From NCBI GenBank assembly GCA_035041965.1, contig JAPYMA010001087.1, positions 1-64,000 on the forward strand: a stretch of 64,000 bases of DNA, written 5' to 3'. Of the stretch, positions 49,601-62,815 are shown in pieces. This DNA comes from Anisakis pegreffii (lineage: Eukaryota; Nematoda; Chromadorea; Rhabditida; Anisakidae). Made by a program: the position numbers and the translations under genes. The number at the start of each line of letters is the position of its first letter. The stretch's first letter is position 1. Under the pieces are notes generated by a model. It was not told the DNA's origin and searched no databases. It was given only the letters and a program-made list of their open reading frames with translations.

Positions 49601-52600
49601 GATTTAGATCGACTGATCGAAGAGGGTATGGATGAGATATCACCTGGTAGTGAAGGCTCACCAATAAGTGAAGCCGAAGAAGAGAAGTTGATTGGTGATG
49701 AAATTGAGAAAACTCTAATGCATGAATTCGGTGAGGACTCTGCTGACATCATCACAACAACCATTCCGAACTACGAACTACCCTCCTCTATCAATCCATC
49801 ACCACTTCCAGTAACTTCAACAGCAACACCGTTCACCGATGACGGCACAGTGAATATTGTTGACCAAGCTATCTATTCAACAGCGAGTTTTAAAGAGCAG
49901 AACGCTGAGATTAGCGACGATGAATTCAATGCGGTTACGACGGAAAAGACACCCGCAGCGACGAACGACGAGTTGGATTTACAGGATTCAGAAGTTGGAA
50001 CAACGCGATCGTTCGACACGATGCGGACATCAACAGAAAGCGCCATTGTTGAAGGTGTGCAAGTGCTTTTGGATGCACAAACTGAGACAACAACAATTCC
50101 AATTCAACAAACATCAACAGAGAGCGGCCTCGTTGATCGAGTAGAAGTGGCCATAGAATCCGCTATTGCAACGACCACAGCAGAAACTGATACTGATCGA
50201 AATACGTTCCCCAATGAGGTAATCAAAACAAAAACCGGAATTCTTGAAATGTCAGAAGAAGAAGAACCGTCGACAGTAAGCATTCTCGACTTAGAAAACG
50301 TTGAAACGACGACGACGCTCAGCCATTCAACCACAGAAGCAGTCGAGATGGCAACAGAACAATTTACTAATGACGATGCAGAGTCAGAAATAGAAGAGCT
50401 AGGATCTCTGATTGTATTGGAGACGGAGTTTGACTCGACAGAGTCTGACTCCACCACTGAAATGACCTCGAACAATGTTCCAGTTGAATCCGAAGTAACA
50501 TCACAATCTTCCGATACTAACTTTGACACATTTTTCAACTCCAGAAATGGAGGGGAAAACAATAGGGAAATAACTGGAAAAAGTGCATCTTCAGATAGCT
50601 CAGAAACGAAAACCACTGAAGGAACACTAACATCACAAGAGACTAGCACAACTACCAGAACCACTGTGGAGAACACTGATGCAATGCTCTCCATGGAAAC
50701 AGTTGGCTTGCAAGAAGAGAACGTCCAAAAAACTGACGGAATTAGTTCAACTTCAGCCATACCAACAGTAACGGATGCATCCGTATTATCGGAAAGCGGA
50801 GAGTCTGGCTTATCTCGTACGGATGTTGAAACGCTGGGAGGAGAACGACTGATTACTTCAGAGACACGGCAAGAAGGGGAGAACAAAGGAATAAGTAGTG
50901 AAGGAGCAACTGAACAAGTTGCATCTTCAGAGATGTCGGAATCAAAGGACATCGAAGAAACATCAGCATCACCTGACACTGTCACAACGGCCGAAAACAC
51001 TGTGGAAAGCACCGATGCATTGTTTACGATCGAGACAAATGAGCAGCAAGCAGGAAGCATTGAGAAAACTGAGGAAATTACTACTCCAGCGATACCGGCA
51101 ACAACAGAAGGTGACGAATCATTCATGGCAACAACGAGTGAAGCGTCAAGCGACGTATCTTCACCGCATAACGATGATGAAATGTTCCTTGTCAAAGCAG
51201 TTGGTGAGGATGGAGTTGGTGTTTCAAATACTGAGCAGAACAAATCAACTGAACACATCAACTCTTCAGAAATTCCATCAACAACACAAATTCCTGAAAA
51301 AGCATTTGTATCGAGCGAAATTGGACCACCCGGCACTGAGCCTGAAGCACAGGAAAACACTGTTTTAGCTGTAGAGGAAATCGAACAAGAAGGCAAGAAT
51401 GTTAAGGATAACACCGCATATAACGAGGAAAATGCTTCAAGCAATTTTGCAACCACTTCAGAAATACCGCCAACAGGAGAAACAATGGCATCGAGTGTCA
51501 CATTCGAACATGATTTGATCACAGATACGCCATCAGAAAAGGTGATGAACTGTTGTTACTTTATGATTACATACTTGCTATGTTTAAGACTTATAAAGTT
51601 TGACAAGTGCACAGCTACATTCTTAACAAAGCCCCACCAGTATTGTTTCATTGCATTGCAATACATGCATATTTGAAATTTTTAAACAGTGTTCCTTGAG
51701 TCGTAGAATTTTCGAATTAACTGCGGGGTTTTCAGTTGGCTGAACAAACATCACAATCGACTCAGTCAGGTGGTCTTGAAGTAGTCACTCAGACTTTCGA
51801 TACTAGCTCAACCTTGAGCAAAACAACTCTACAAGTAGCAGCGACGGCCGAATCGGATGGTATCACAACGTTGATACCTGAAGCGGATGAAGCAGAAGAG
51901 GGAGCAGAAAACAACGAGAATAATCGACAAACACAAGCGAGAACCACGACAAATGCACCTCAAACAGCAGCAGTCGAACCATCATCGCAAGGCATCCATC
52001 TATCTCCCTGATTCTTTTCACTATTAGTCACATTCTCTAAATATTTCGCATGAATTTGGTTTCGCCTTTTTGTAACAATGAAATTTTTATGCGCACTGAC
52101 GCAGTGAATAATTTCTCATCCTATCTGAAAGATCAAAATGAATTTGTCGGTTCATTAGTAACCATAATTGATTATTGGTCACGATTTCGCTGGAAAATAT
52201 ACTATCAAGAAATTCTGCGCCACCGAAGATTCTTGTGATGTTTACATGATAAAAACGCATCGTAATTTTCAGCAACATGCTCAATGCCGAATGATAAAAG
52301 CGATAATGCGAAACGAGATGTTCTGTTTCTTTTGGACACGTCGGCAAGCATTGGTGAGGGTCAGTTCGATAGAGCCATCGAACTGATTCGTGGTACCGTG
52401 AAAGGCTTCAGAAATATTGGTCCGGATGGAACTCAGGTGAATCGTGTGATTCAATACGTTATGTGTGCGCTCAGAATGAAGTTTTTGTTGTTGGCCTTTT
52501 CTACGAGCATAGACGAATGTGGATGAAGGAATGGAATGGGAAAGCAGAAGTGAATGATGATAGAAGTGTAGCAATAAATAGCCATATCATGCTAGGGGGC

Positions 52601-55600
52601 GTTCGCGATAGGTGCGATTGACTCGCTTCGCGTTGATTGGGTTGAGTGATGAAAGTGCAGCGACCGTCATCCAACAATAAGCTTTCAAATTCGTTGTCTG
52701 TTGAACAATCATCATCTTTCAGGTCTCATTAGTGCAATTCAACCATGAACCCTACTTGGAATTCTCGTTCCGACGACACGATTGTAAGTCGGAGCTACTC
52801 GATGACATCGATGATACTGAGTACATGAATGGTGCAAGTAAGCTGGGAAATGCGATTGAAAAAGTCGCGAAATTCGGGTTTAACAGAAGACGAGTGAGTG
52901 CCATTATTATTTCTAGCTGTCATTTGTTCATGCAGTTGTTTTGTTGAAATCGAGGCAGGATATGATGACGACCATCGAACAAATTCGATATGAAATTTCG
53001 AAAATTTTCAACAACTTGAAATTATTTTTTCCTCAAATTTTGTACCACTTGAAAAAGTGAACACAGTATTTTCGTAAGATGCATCAATTGTCATTCGAAG
53101 CAATCATATGACACAGAGTAGCATGTTTTTCAATGTCTACCGTTGTGCCTTCATTTGAGGGTGATCGACCGGATGCACCGAACGTTCTCGTTATTCTCAC
53201 TGATGGAACGTCGGATGATAAGATTCAACGACCTCTAGAAGTAATATCGTTTTGCAGTCAATCACTCTATAATCAAATGCACTGTTGATTCCTTATGAGA
53301 TTATAACAAAGTTTCGAAAACCACACTGAGTTGCTCTATTTAAATTATGTCAGGTCAAAAACTGAAAACAATAAGCAAATAATGAATCATAATTTTACAT
53401 GTAGAAGATAATCATGAAAATGCCATGATAATATTTCAATTTAGCATCTTATTCATTAGATTAATGCAATATGTTGTCTTCACAAATCTTTCATCTTCAA
53501 CACTATAGATGATCCAGAAGGATGGAACGACGGTATTGGTCATTGCTACAATGGAAGCTCAACGAGAACTCATTAATGAACTTACTAATAACCAAGATGC
53601 GAATGTCTTCAATTTGACCGATAGTTTAGATCAGTCACTCGCCGATCGTCTTACCAGCCGAATCATAAATGTTTCGAATTTAGAAGGTAGAAGCAAACTG
53701 TGTTCTCAAATCCATAGAAGCGGTTCATTCGAAAGTTTTATGAAAATTGAGCGATGATAACCCATTGAAATTCGCCGATAATAGCGTGGTCACCTCAAAT
53801 GCAATTTTTTGTGCAAAGCGACATGTTAAAGAGCTACGTTATCAATGTAGAGTAGTGGTTCCCATAGGGATTGAAAATACCCATTTTGGGTAATTTGGAG
53901 GTGTCAAGGGGTAATGGAGAGGATCGGGAAAATTGTTATGTTAGGATAGAATGCCATTGTGATGGTATTTTTTTAACTCGGATATTTAAATGTGGTTAGT
54001 AGATGGCAACACTCTTCATTCTCCTATTTTCTGAGTATCATTAGCTCGTCCGGTTCTAACAGGGTTTTCATTCTTTTCCTTGCTGCTATAATCGCTCTCA
54101 TAGATTTTTCCACCAAAAGTGTTATCTTCTGCTAATTTCTCATTCATTTCACCCAACAGTTACAGTCAAATTCTCATTCTATCAAATGCACTATATAATT
54201 GATTATTAGACTGTCAAAAAATTGCTGTTTTGTTGATTTCGGCTGTCAACACTCGTCAACTCATTCAATAAATAGTATATGCTACAGAATAAGAAATCGA
54301 TTCGAACTGTGAAGTGAGATGAAACGAAGTGAGTGAGAAAAAGTCATCAATAGAACGGTATTCGCATGAAATAGCTATGAGAGTGAATACAACACGTCTG
54401 AAAAGAATGAGAATCTATCTAAATGCGTTTGAAGTGAGCGTATCATAGACAATGGCTTTCCATGCAATGATATTCGATTACAATAATGAGCAACACAACG
54501 GTCTAGACATTTGTTCTCATAGGGTGTGAAATTACCCATTTTGGGTAATTTAGGGGTGTCGGGGGAAGCATGAAGAAAAAGAAATAAAGTAAAAAAAGTA
54601 GTAATTGAAGTTAATTTATAAGTAACTGTAATTATTTATTAATTTCATTCATCTAATTGAAGCATCTGCACCTCCAGTCGCATCATCGTCGCAAGAGTCC
54701 GACACCAAAGAAACAACATCGTCAGAAATAACACCAACTTCTGTCAACGACATGACTACATCCGGCGAATTTACAAGTGGTAATGGAATAATTGCAATTT
54801 GTGTTTCGCTTTGTTCATAACCTTTTAACCCTTCATCTATCCCGATTTCAATGTTCTTTGCACACCGATTCGTTACCATTCACTGCCTTATGAGGACTTG
54901 TCAGACTACCGCATCAGAGAGCGATTTCGAAATTGCAATTTCCTCACTCATACGACTCTGGACATATGCATATCGTGCACATGTACAGAGTTTGATAAGC
55001 ATATGAAATAATGAAGCAACATTTGTTCAGCACCACAAACGATCGATCAACTTGAAAGTGGATCACCAGTTGAAATGACATCAGCGAGCGAGCGGAGCAG
55101 CGAAGAGCCATCAACGTTACCGTCATTCTCAAGACGAACATCATCTGGCGAAATCGAAACTGCTGCTGTCAAAGAAGAACAACAATCCATGCTGGAGGCA
55201 TCCAATGATGACATCGTAGAACATGTTAACGACTCCACTCAACTACCATTAACAACACAACACTCAGTGACAGAACCAACAACAACAATAGCGACGTCTG
55301 GATCCGTGGAAACAACCTTGAATGAGGAGAACAACGAGGGACTCATCGAGTCTCGAAGAAGATGGCGAAATGACCGAACCAAACACTGCAACCACGGAAA
55401 GCGATTCTTTGCATGATAGAATCTCAACCCCTGGAATGGAGGAAGCTGTCATTGGACAGGTCGAAGAGGCAACACAAGAGAATACGACCACTGAAGAAAA
55501 TCTACCGAAAGTTGAGACTTCGTCAACTGTTAGTCAAACAACATCAATGAGCCCTTTCAGCGATACGACGCAACAAATTGGAATTGCTAATGTAGAATGT

Positions 55601-58600
55601 TATGAGCACGGCTTCAATCTCACCATCCGACTACCCGAAACATTCGGTGGAATGATCACTGTCAAAGGTTTTGACTGAATTTTTTGTTCGAAGGCAACTG
55701 CACTACTGCAAAATATTCGTTGTGGGGGACTTTGAGAAAAAGAAACTCATCAGCCTTTGGAACCAAAATTTCGCTTTATTCTCTAAATTCAAACAAAGCA
55801 TAAAGAATACTTTTGTCCACAATCGCGAAACCCTATTAAGTGGTCATGCTTGATACCTTTTGAACAGAGAGAGTTTCGGAGTACCAAGTGAAGACGTGAC
55901 GACGTTCTTATTGGAAATTTTAGGCATTAAAATATTGAAAATTTCAAAAGTGTGTACAGATATCTGTTTCGAATATGCATCAGCGATCTGATAAGCAACA
56001 TCTTATAGGTCATTCTGTGGATGAGGGATGCTATAAGGTGGTCGAAGAAGTGGTTTATCCATCGGACAGTAGTTCAACAATGCGTTCTGTTAACTTCTTC
56101 GTTGATGCTCGCAAATGTGACATTAAAAAAGTGGATTCGGTTCGTCTGACATTAAATCATTCTCATGAATTATGCAAAATTATTGATATCAGTTCCACAA
56201 ACATTCACCAAAGAAGGTTTGCAGCTGGAGCCAGCAGGTGTGAACACGTCCGCAGTTGTAAATGTGCTGCATCATAAGTGGCTGGTTACGGGTGTCGATA
56301 AAGGATATTTAATTCAGTGCTTCATGCCCAAAGTTGACAGTGAACAAGATCTATCAACTGATCTTTATGTGAATGGGTAATTCATATTTGTTGCTGAATC
56401 GACATTCTTGTTTTAATGCTTATTTGATGTCTACTGTGACAGAATACAAAAATGAAACAATGTTATTAGCGCACGAGTGCAAAATAAACACCTGAGAACA
56501 TAAGAAAATCTATCAACTGGATTAATAGAATGATGGTTTTTACAGAAGTGCGTTGCTTGGAGAAACGTTGAGTTTAGCATCAGTTCCTCCGACGTGCTTG
56601 TATTCGTTGCGAAGAGATTCACCGAATGGACCGATTGCGAAGTCAGCGAATGTCGGAGAAACGATATTCCATCACTGGGAGTGTGATGGAGGTGATGGTG
56701 GGTTTTTCCTAGAGAATACCTATTGTTTTGTATGGTTGTACTGATCATCTGATGCTAAGCATTTGAAAATTACTTAACAACACTGTTCTGGGAATGTGAT
56801 GGAGCTGATTGTTCATTTTCGGCTGTCTCGCTCAACAAATCTGTTCGTGATTTCAGTTGTTCTGCTCGAACATTCTTGCTGTTGCCAAAAAATTCATGCT
56901 GAATTCCATCTAAAATCGTTCGCCCAATGTTAGAGACTGATCAATAAAATACATTAATGCATACTCAACAGTATCGTTTTGTTGCAGTTGCAAACGAGGT
57001 GTACGGTATGCACATACACGATTGCTATGCTGCGTCAGATACTAATCGGGAATATCCAGTGATCAATACGAAAGGGTTTGTCTAAATATTCATCGTTGTT
57101 GCTTCATTGGCCATCAAAACCTTGAATGAGCACAACTCAAGATATTAATGATGATACGTGAATAGAATAAACTGCAACATTTAGCGACGAGTAAACGATA
57201 CTAGTGGTCCATTGAGTACGAATGTTGTTCAACAGGCGAAAAGAAGCTATGACGCGAGATTGTAATGATAACAGATACTGTACAATCACCCACTTACTCA
57301 TTGTCGGAATTTTGACAGAGTAATGACAACAGATTTTTATACTTCTACTCATTCATGGAATAGAACTTCATGAACTCTCTTCATGATCAGTGCTGGCAAA
57401 TGTTCGAAATTGTTGAAAAAATGATTCGGCGATTTCCGCATCGAATGTGAGAGCATGAATTGGGTAGGTTGTTGAATAATGAACGACATTAGAATATATT
57501 GGGCGATTTGATGTGCAGAAAGATGAAAATTAGTTTGAAAATAATACGTAGGTGATTGTATGGTATCCATTTTACTGAGATTTTCGGCATTTTGTTGGGA
57601 AACTGCACAACGAGTGCGACATTCGGTTGTGTGTCTAAGAGAAATCTTTGAAGATGTTCGTGATTATTTTGAAGGTGTTCGTTGAATAAGGATATTCTGA
57701 GTGATTTGAACTACGCGGATGATCGGTTGCTTGCCACTGCAAAATCGAACGTGTTCACGTTGGCAGATGTTGAGCATCTATTGTTCCATTGCAAAGTGAG
57801 CCTTTGTACACGTAATGCTGACGGATGTGAAGGAATCACGGTGAGTCAATCTTCTGTCTCATTCAGTTTTCATTGAGTTTATAAATGAGGACGAGAAAAT
57901 CTACGAGTTGGTCATGTTTGATGCAAACTCGTGATTATCGTTAGGATATCTTTTCTAGTTCTGAAATGTCCAAATTTTAGTGGTTAAGCAGTCAAAAATA
58001 AATCCAAGCAAGTTAAAATTCTGATTTCAGGTTAAAATTTCCATCTGTTTTCTCAAAGTTCAATTGGATCGTTTAATTTAATTTTCCTAAACCTCTTATC
58101 ATAGTAAATTAATGAAAGTTCACTTCGTTTATCTTCTGTTCCAGCATTTCGTTCTTTATCATTCATTCGTTGTTATCATTAGACAATCATTAGAAATTAG
58201 TAAATGAATTTGTTGAATCAGCCACCAATGTGTTCAAATCAAAACGATACCGATCTTCTACTACGCGAAGTACGTCAATATCCAGAATCGATCAGTGCAG
58301 CGTTGACATCAGATCTTCAAACGAATGTTGATCTATCATCGTCCTCCTCTTGGGTTCCACTCAACCAGAACAGCATTGCTTCAGACTTAACAAGCCTCAG
58401 ATTGGCTGCTCAGTCGCCATGGTTTTGGTGGCTCGTCGTATCCTCCATCACTGCAATTTTATTGACAGTATGTCTAATCAGGTGATTTTCACTTATTTCA
58501 CCAATTGTTAATGCCGTGCAACTGTCATTTGAGCGATGCTGATAGCACTCAAAATTTTAATCAAATTTTCAAACCGTCCGCAAATTTGAAAGTGTAAACA

Positions 58601-59090
58601 TTATTCTGTACAGCATGAAGAGATTGATCCAAACAGAGTTCAGAGCTTGTTTGGTTATTTTTCAATTTTCAAATGAATTCATTAGAGAAAAAAAGATTGA
58701 CAGTTGTCGAATGCCGAATAGTTCAATTTGAGGTATATTCGGAGGATCAACGCAAAGACAGTAACGGATGTTGAGAGCGCCGAGATCCATAAAAATCGTT
58801 GGCCGGATTTGGGATCTAGTTTCCTAGGCGGTAGTGTTTCACCTGTGGGACATCATGCTGCGAAATCAACCTCCACTCTGAATCAGTCATCGAAAAAGGT
58901 CACTTCACGTGGTTCTGATGTGACCTCGTTGTTTATCGGTGGAGATGCATTTGATAAGAGCCAACCTTCAGCGAAGAGGGTTGATGGGCTTGCAGAGGTG
59001 ATCACCGTTGATCTTCATTCGGACTCTTCAGATGTATATGATCCATCAAATAAGTTCAGAACGTCTAACTCGCATTCTCAAAGTACATGA
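46601..59090 (+). CDS. Secreted/membrane VWA-mucin-ZP domain protein, cuticlin-like
   Basis: ZP proteins polymerise into extracellular matrix; nematode cuticlins form cuticle ribbons, and C. elegans CUT-6 also pairs VWA with ZP. Exons: 46601-46651 (signal peptide MGWSSRGRLLLILCSIQ), 47883-48035, 48281-48414, 48737-48871, about 49273-49383, 49511-51541, 51736-51991, 52273-52436, 52723-52893, 53160-53240, 53509-53686, 54663-54779, 55031-55667, 56009-56139, 56225-56376, 56546-56691, 56988-57075, 57675-57840, 58222-58481, 58733-59090; roughly 1,840 residues. The 2,031-base exon is Ser/Thr/Glu-rich and mucin-like. VWA shows DVLFLLDTSAS (metal site) and VLVILTDG. ZP runs from VECYEHGFNLTI through CDIKKVDS-LEPAGV, YLIQCF, VPPTC and FHHWECDG to LFHCKVSLC. 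A transmembrane helix, WFWWLVVSSITAILLTV, precedes a 120-residue tail. Unresolved: the 48035/48281 joint phase, the start of the fifth exon, a likely GC donor at 51992, and a frame change near 55350. An hAT copy sits in the 53687-54662 intron. Confidence 0.85.
53853..54510 (+). mobile_element. Non-autonomous hAT-like element, copy 4
   Basis: It begins TAGTGGTTCCCATAGGG, a degenerate form of the copy-2 terminus, and follows the shared sequence to AACACAACGGTCTAGACAT. The distal part seen in copy 2 is missing. It lies in an intron of the VWA-ZP gene, in the same orientation as the gene. No transposase frame is visible. Confidence 0.85.
54511..54566 (+). mobile_element. Fragment of a second hAT-like left end
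   Basis: Directly after copy 4, the left-end sequence TTCTCATAGGG followed by GAAATTACCCATTTTGGGTAA and GGGGTGTC appears again in the same direction, then stops. It looks like the start of a second copy inserted at, or duplicated to, the broken right end of copy 4. Confidence 0.8.
55350..55401 (+). other. Frame change inside a VWA-ZP exon
   Basis: The frame entering the exon at 55031 remains open to a stop at about 55414, while the frame that encodes the ZP domain is open only from about 55322. They must be joined between these points. A 52-base GT-AG interval (55350-55401) would restore phase. The ZP frame in this interval nevertheless reads like coding mucin (LEEDGEMTEPNTATTE), which favours a one-base insertion or assembly error instead. 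Confidence 0.7.
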
Positions 59091-62011
59091 ACAAACAAAT
59101 ACCGGTTCGGTTCAGGAGCTCAATGTTAAATTTGTCAATCACTGAAGTTAAAAACATTAAAAAATGTTTTTTTTTTGTTTTTACCAGCAGTAAATTTGTA
59201 TCGAATTATCTACAGTACCATGACTAGGTTCATCTTCTTTGTTTTGAGTTATTCATTTCAGTGTTCAGTGTATTATATTCTCTTACGAAAATATTAGTGA
59301 TGTTACCGAGGAATATCTATGATGAATGAAAAGCATTTAGTTGTGTGTTTAATCCTTAATCCTCGGACCTATCGAGCCTTTAGATTGACTCGTGATCATT
59401 TGAATGCGATCCTCTTGCGTTGCATTGGAAATGCAAAAACTTCAAGATTTTGCTTGAGTGTGTTCAAATTTTGTTATTGATCGACGTTTTCTGCTTTATG
59501 AATGCCACTACTCTGTCGTATCTGAACTGCCATGTAAAAATAACTTGTGCTATTTGCACTGTGAAAACTTGTAAAATGATAACATCAATAAATTGATAAA
59601 AAGTTCATATGAACTTGAAGGCTAAACACAATGATTTGAAAGAATTTGATAACTGTTTGAAAGCATGCCTCTTAGTGGTGCTTTCTATGTCTTTACGAAA
59701 TTTTAGAAACGACTTCGTTTGCAAATTAAGATTATCACTGAAAAACGTAAGGCACACGATTCGAGATTGTAATTTTTCTTCACTGATCAGAGAAATCGCT
59801 TGGCTGGTCTTTCGCGGCTAAAATACCTCCCGAAAATTCAGGCAACGAGAGTGCATGAGGATTGTGAATGGAAGCATGCCACTGAAGTCTTATGCTAGGT
59901 GCACTGAAAAATCAGAGCGCTTGTGAGGTGCTCTTCAGAGGACATCATTCGATTTCCTTTCAGTTTTCTTCAACTTCTTAAACTTTTATATTTTTCGAAA
60001 AACAATCTTTTCAAATTTCTTCGAAGGTCGCGACGATCTCAAAAGAACTCCTCCTAAACAAAAAACAATACTGAGTTGAGAAGAATTGTTGAATAATTGA
60101 AATCTTGATTGAATTTTTCCAAACCGTTTTCTGAAAAAGTTCTGCACTTGAACTTCGTGGTATATGTACTCGTTCGTTCCGGAGTTTTTGTGCTGGAACG
60201 AAATTGGTAATGTATTGTGCGGCGCCGTAATGTGTGTGCTCGTGCATATAACCATTAATAAGGCTCAATTAAGGGTTTAAGATGTGAGTACTGTTACAGA
60301 AACAGTCATGCAAACATTTAGAACTTCAGTGGTTTCCTGCGAGTCCGCGACTCTGCTTCAAGGAGTATGACGGATGTACATTTCATAGACTCACGAATGG
60401 AGTTTCTTTTTGTGCTATACCATTGCTTCATTGTATCATCGATGACGCTGAACGCCGAAACTTCAACGAGAGCACTTACAACGATCACTTTTCACACCTG
60501 CATATATTGCTGAAAGTCAACAAAGCATTGTATTATTCACAGAGATTTTCTTATAAGCACTCAATATGACACATTTACAGATGTATTATTTGCATCTAAA
60601 ACAAGAAAGCATTTGATGATTCACGTTATTCATTTAGAGAATGTGTTAGAGTGGTCAACGACTGCAAGACTTGCATTGAGCATTCTGCATTTCTCATCTT
60701 GATGAATGCGCTGGAATGTTTATACAGTGTCGAAGTGATTCGAATTATGGTGAATAATCATTCGGAAAACATTATATTTGACTTTGAAAAAAGTATTTTT
60801 TCTTCTTCAACAAATTGGATGACAATCTAACAAACAACAACATTACATACATACATTGCATTCAAAAAGCGTTGGTTGAACTGTACAAATGGCTGTTAGC
60901 TGCTATCATCGTTCGATTGTGTGCTTGTTGAGCATTTTCGCTGATGTTCTTTAGTTTCAATTCTCGATGTTTATTCCTTTCGTGTTTCCGATAATGTAAA
61001 TACAGCCATCGTGTTTTGTTGCCATACACCTTCAAAAAGTTTAACAAATGTGTTAGTATCAACACGAAGTTAGCTTCAAATCGTGCCAGAAACAATTACA
61101 TCAGAAAACAAGATATCTCTAAGAGTAAAAGACAATCAGACGGAATCTTACCCACTCAAAAACGCTCTGATTAATTTGAGTGGTTTTACTCAATGATCGG
61201 AATGCTTTTCATCTTAAAATATTCTTTTCAACATTTTGAGATGAAATGTTGCATAGACGATTTTTGTAAGGTAATGTTACAAAAGTTCTGATCAAATTTG
61301 TTGTATTTCTACAAGAAGTGAACAAAACGATTTCGGGAATTTTGATGCATTACGGAAGAACAGTATTTGGAGATGATGTTGGTCGAAAGAAGAACGGTGA
61401 TTACATCCACTATGGCTTATGACCACTTTTTCATTTTTTATACACTGTTCATCTTGATTATTTCACTGTTAGTCATCGTAATTTAGAGCACTTTGAGCAC
61501 GTAACTGGATGTTTATGGCACAATTTTATCACAGACTATTTTTATCAGTTCACTGATTAGAGCTTTTGTGTTGATTGAGTTTTATGAGGCGAATGCTGAC
61601 GAATTACCAACGCCCATTAAGCAGCAGCACTTCAACTGTTCAAGATAGACAGCTTATACTTTTATGAAACGTTTGTTTGACATTTCGAATGAACATTACA
61701 ACGTGAAATTTGGATTAATTTTTATCGCGTTGCTGATATTACGCATGGAAACGTTCATTTCATAAGGAATATTATTTCTGAACGATTGCATCGGTTGTTG
61801 ACGGTGCATAAATTTGAGTATCTGTGTAACATTCATAAATTTGAGTGTCTGTGTAACATCATGCAATTTCTTTGAAATGCGTGTGCATTCAATATTGTTT
61901 AATTGGAATGCGTTATTTATGCTAACAATCAATCATTTCATTGCGTGTATATGAACGTTTGATCATATTGTCGTTTCGTAGGAGTTCAGTGATGCTGTTT
62001 GTTTGTTACAG
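59091..62011. other. Intergenic region downstream of VWA-ZP gene
   Basis: The left part should be the VWA-ZP 3' untranslated region; an AATAAA word occurs near 59587. At about 61806-61862 a stretch of about 30 bases, CATAAATTTGAGT..CTGTGTAACAT, is duplicated in tandem. No coding exon is recognised. Confidence 0.5.
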
Positions 62012-62016
62012 AGGAA

Positions 62017-62815
62017 ATGCACGACCAGGTCGCAGAAGCATTCAAATTGTTTGATACGATAGGAGATTCGAAAATTACAGTCAGCCAAGTAATAATGCGC
62101 ATATTTCACAATAAAATTTCTGGCAATCTTCAAAACAATTACGGATAGCGGGCCTATAGATACGAAAAGCCCACGAAGCGCTCAGCCCCTTCCTCGAATT
62201 TTCAATTCCCTCCCCCCTCTCCCCGAAAAAAAAACCTGTTCGAGGTCCAATACTTTGGAGTAATCGTGCTTCACATCACCATTCACTATGAAAATTCGAA
62301 TGAGACGGATAATACGAGTAGCCAGGGCTACAAACGTTTTACTTTTTCGCTCAGTACATCAACTCCTCTGAAAATAAAAATAGCACTTTTCCACCGAAAA
62401 AAAAGTAAAATGGGTTCCTGGATTTCAAGCTCTGCCTACGGGTCCGATGGGTAGCACAGGTTCACAATGGCAGATGAAAATATTTCATCCTCATTCGGTT
62501 GAAGTGGGTTAGAGTTCAGTCTCACTTCAGTAGTCCGCTTATGATTATGTTTAGAAGGGGCTGACTCATACCTGTGTGTGCTTATATGCCCGTACAGATC
62601 TAACAAGATGTTGATGCTCAGTAATTGTCTAAGGCGTCAATGCCGAAAGCCATTTTCATTACAAGCATTTTTGAATATGTGTTGCAAAATCATCGCTATT
62701 CAATTACGCTGAAGCACTGTTGCATTTCAGGTTGGACCATGTTTACGTGTTTTAGGACATGTGCCTACCGAAGCGCAGATTGCTAGCTTGACGAAGAATT
62801 GGAGTAATAACAAAG
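62017..62815 (+). CDS. EF-hand protein, myosin essential light chain-like (5' part only)
   Basis: Two exons are visible. 62012-62088 follows GTTACAG and encodes MHDQVAEAFKLFDTIGDSKI then TVSQ; 62731-62815 follows TTTCAG and encodes VGPCLRVLGHVPTEAQ onward to NWSNNK. They join in phase 0. The pair AEAFKLFDxxGDxxI and QVGxxLRxLGxxPTEA is the first EF-hand and linker typical of myosin essential light chains and the calmodulin superfamily. The first loop is degenerate: position 3 is Thr and the loop lacks a full set of acidic ligands, as in many essential light chains. The acceptor five bases before ATG may be a spliced-leader site, but an upstream exon is possible. Later EF-hands were not found before the window ends. 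Confidence 0.7.
62140..62560. other. Compositionally distinct island in EF-hand gene intron
   Basis: This stretch has more G and C than its surroundings, with GCGGGCCTATAGATACG, a run of Cs (CCCTCCCCCCTCTCCCC) and two A runs of nine and eight bases. It could be a decayed mobile element or retrosequence. No terminal repeat or reading frame supports a class. Confidence 0.4.

Noticed and set aside
50104..51522. A 472-codon open frame on the minus strand opposite the mucin exon.
   Set aside because: It is the antisense reading of a Ser/Thr/Glu-rich repeat-like exon, which tends to leave other frames open; the plus frame has flanking splice sites and fits the domain order.
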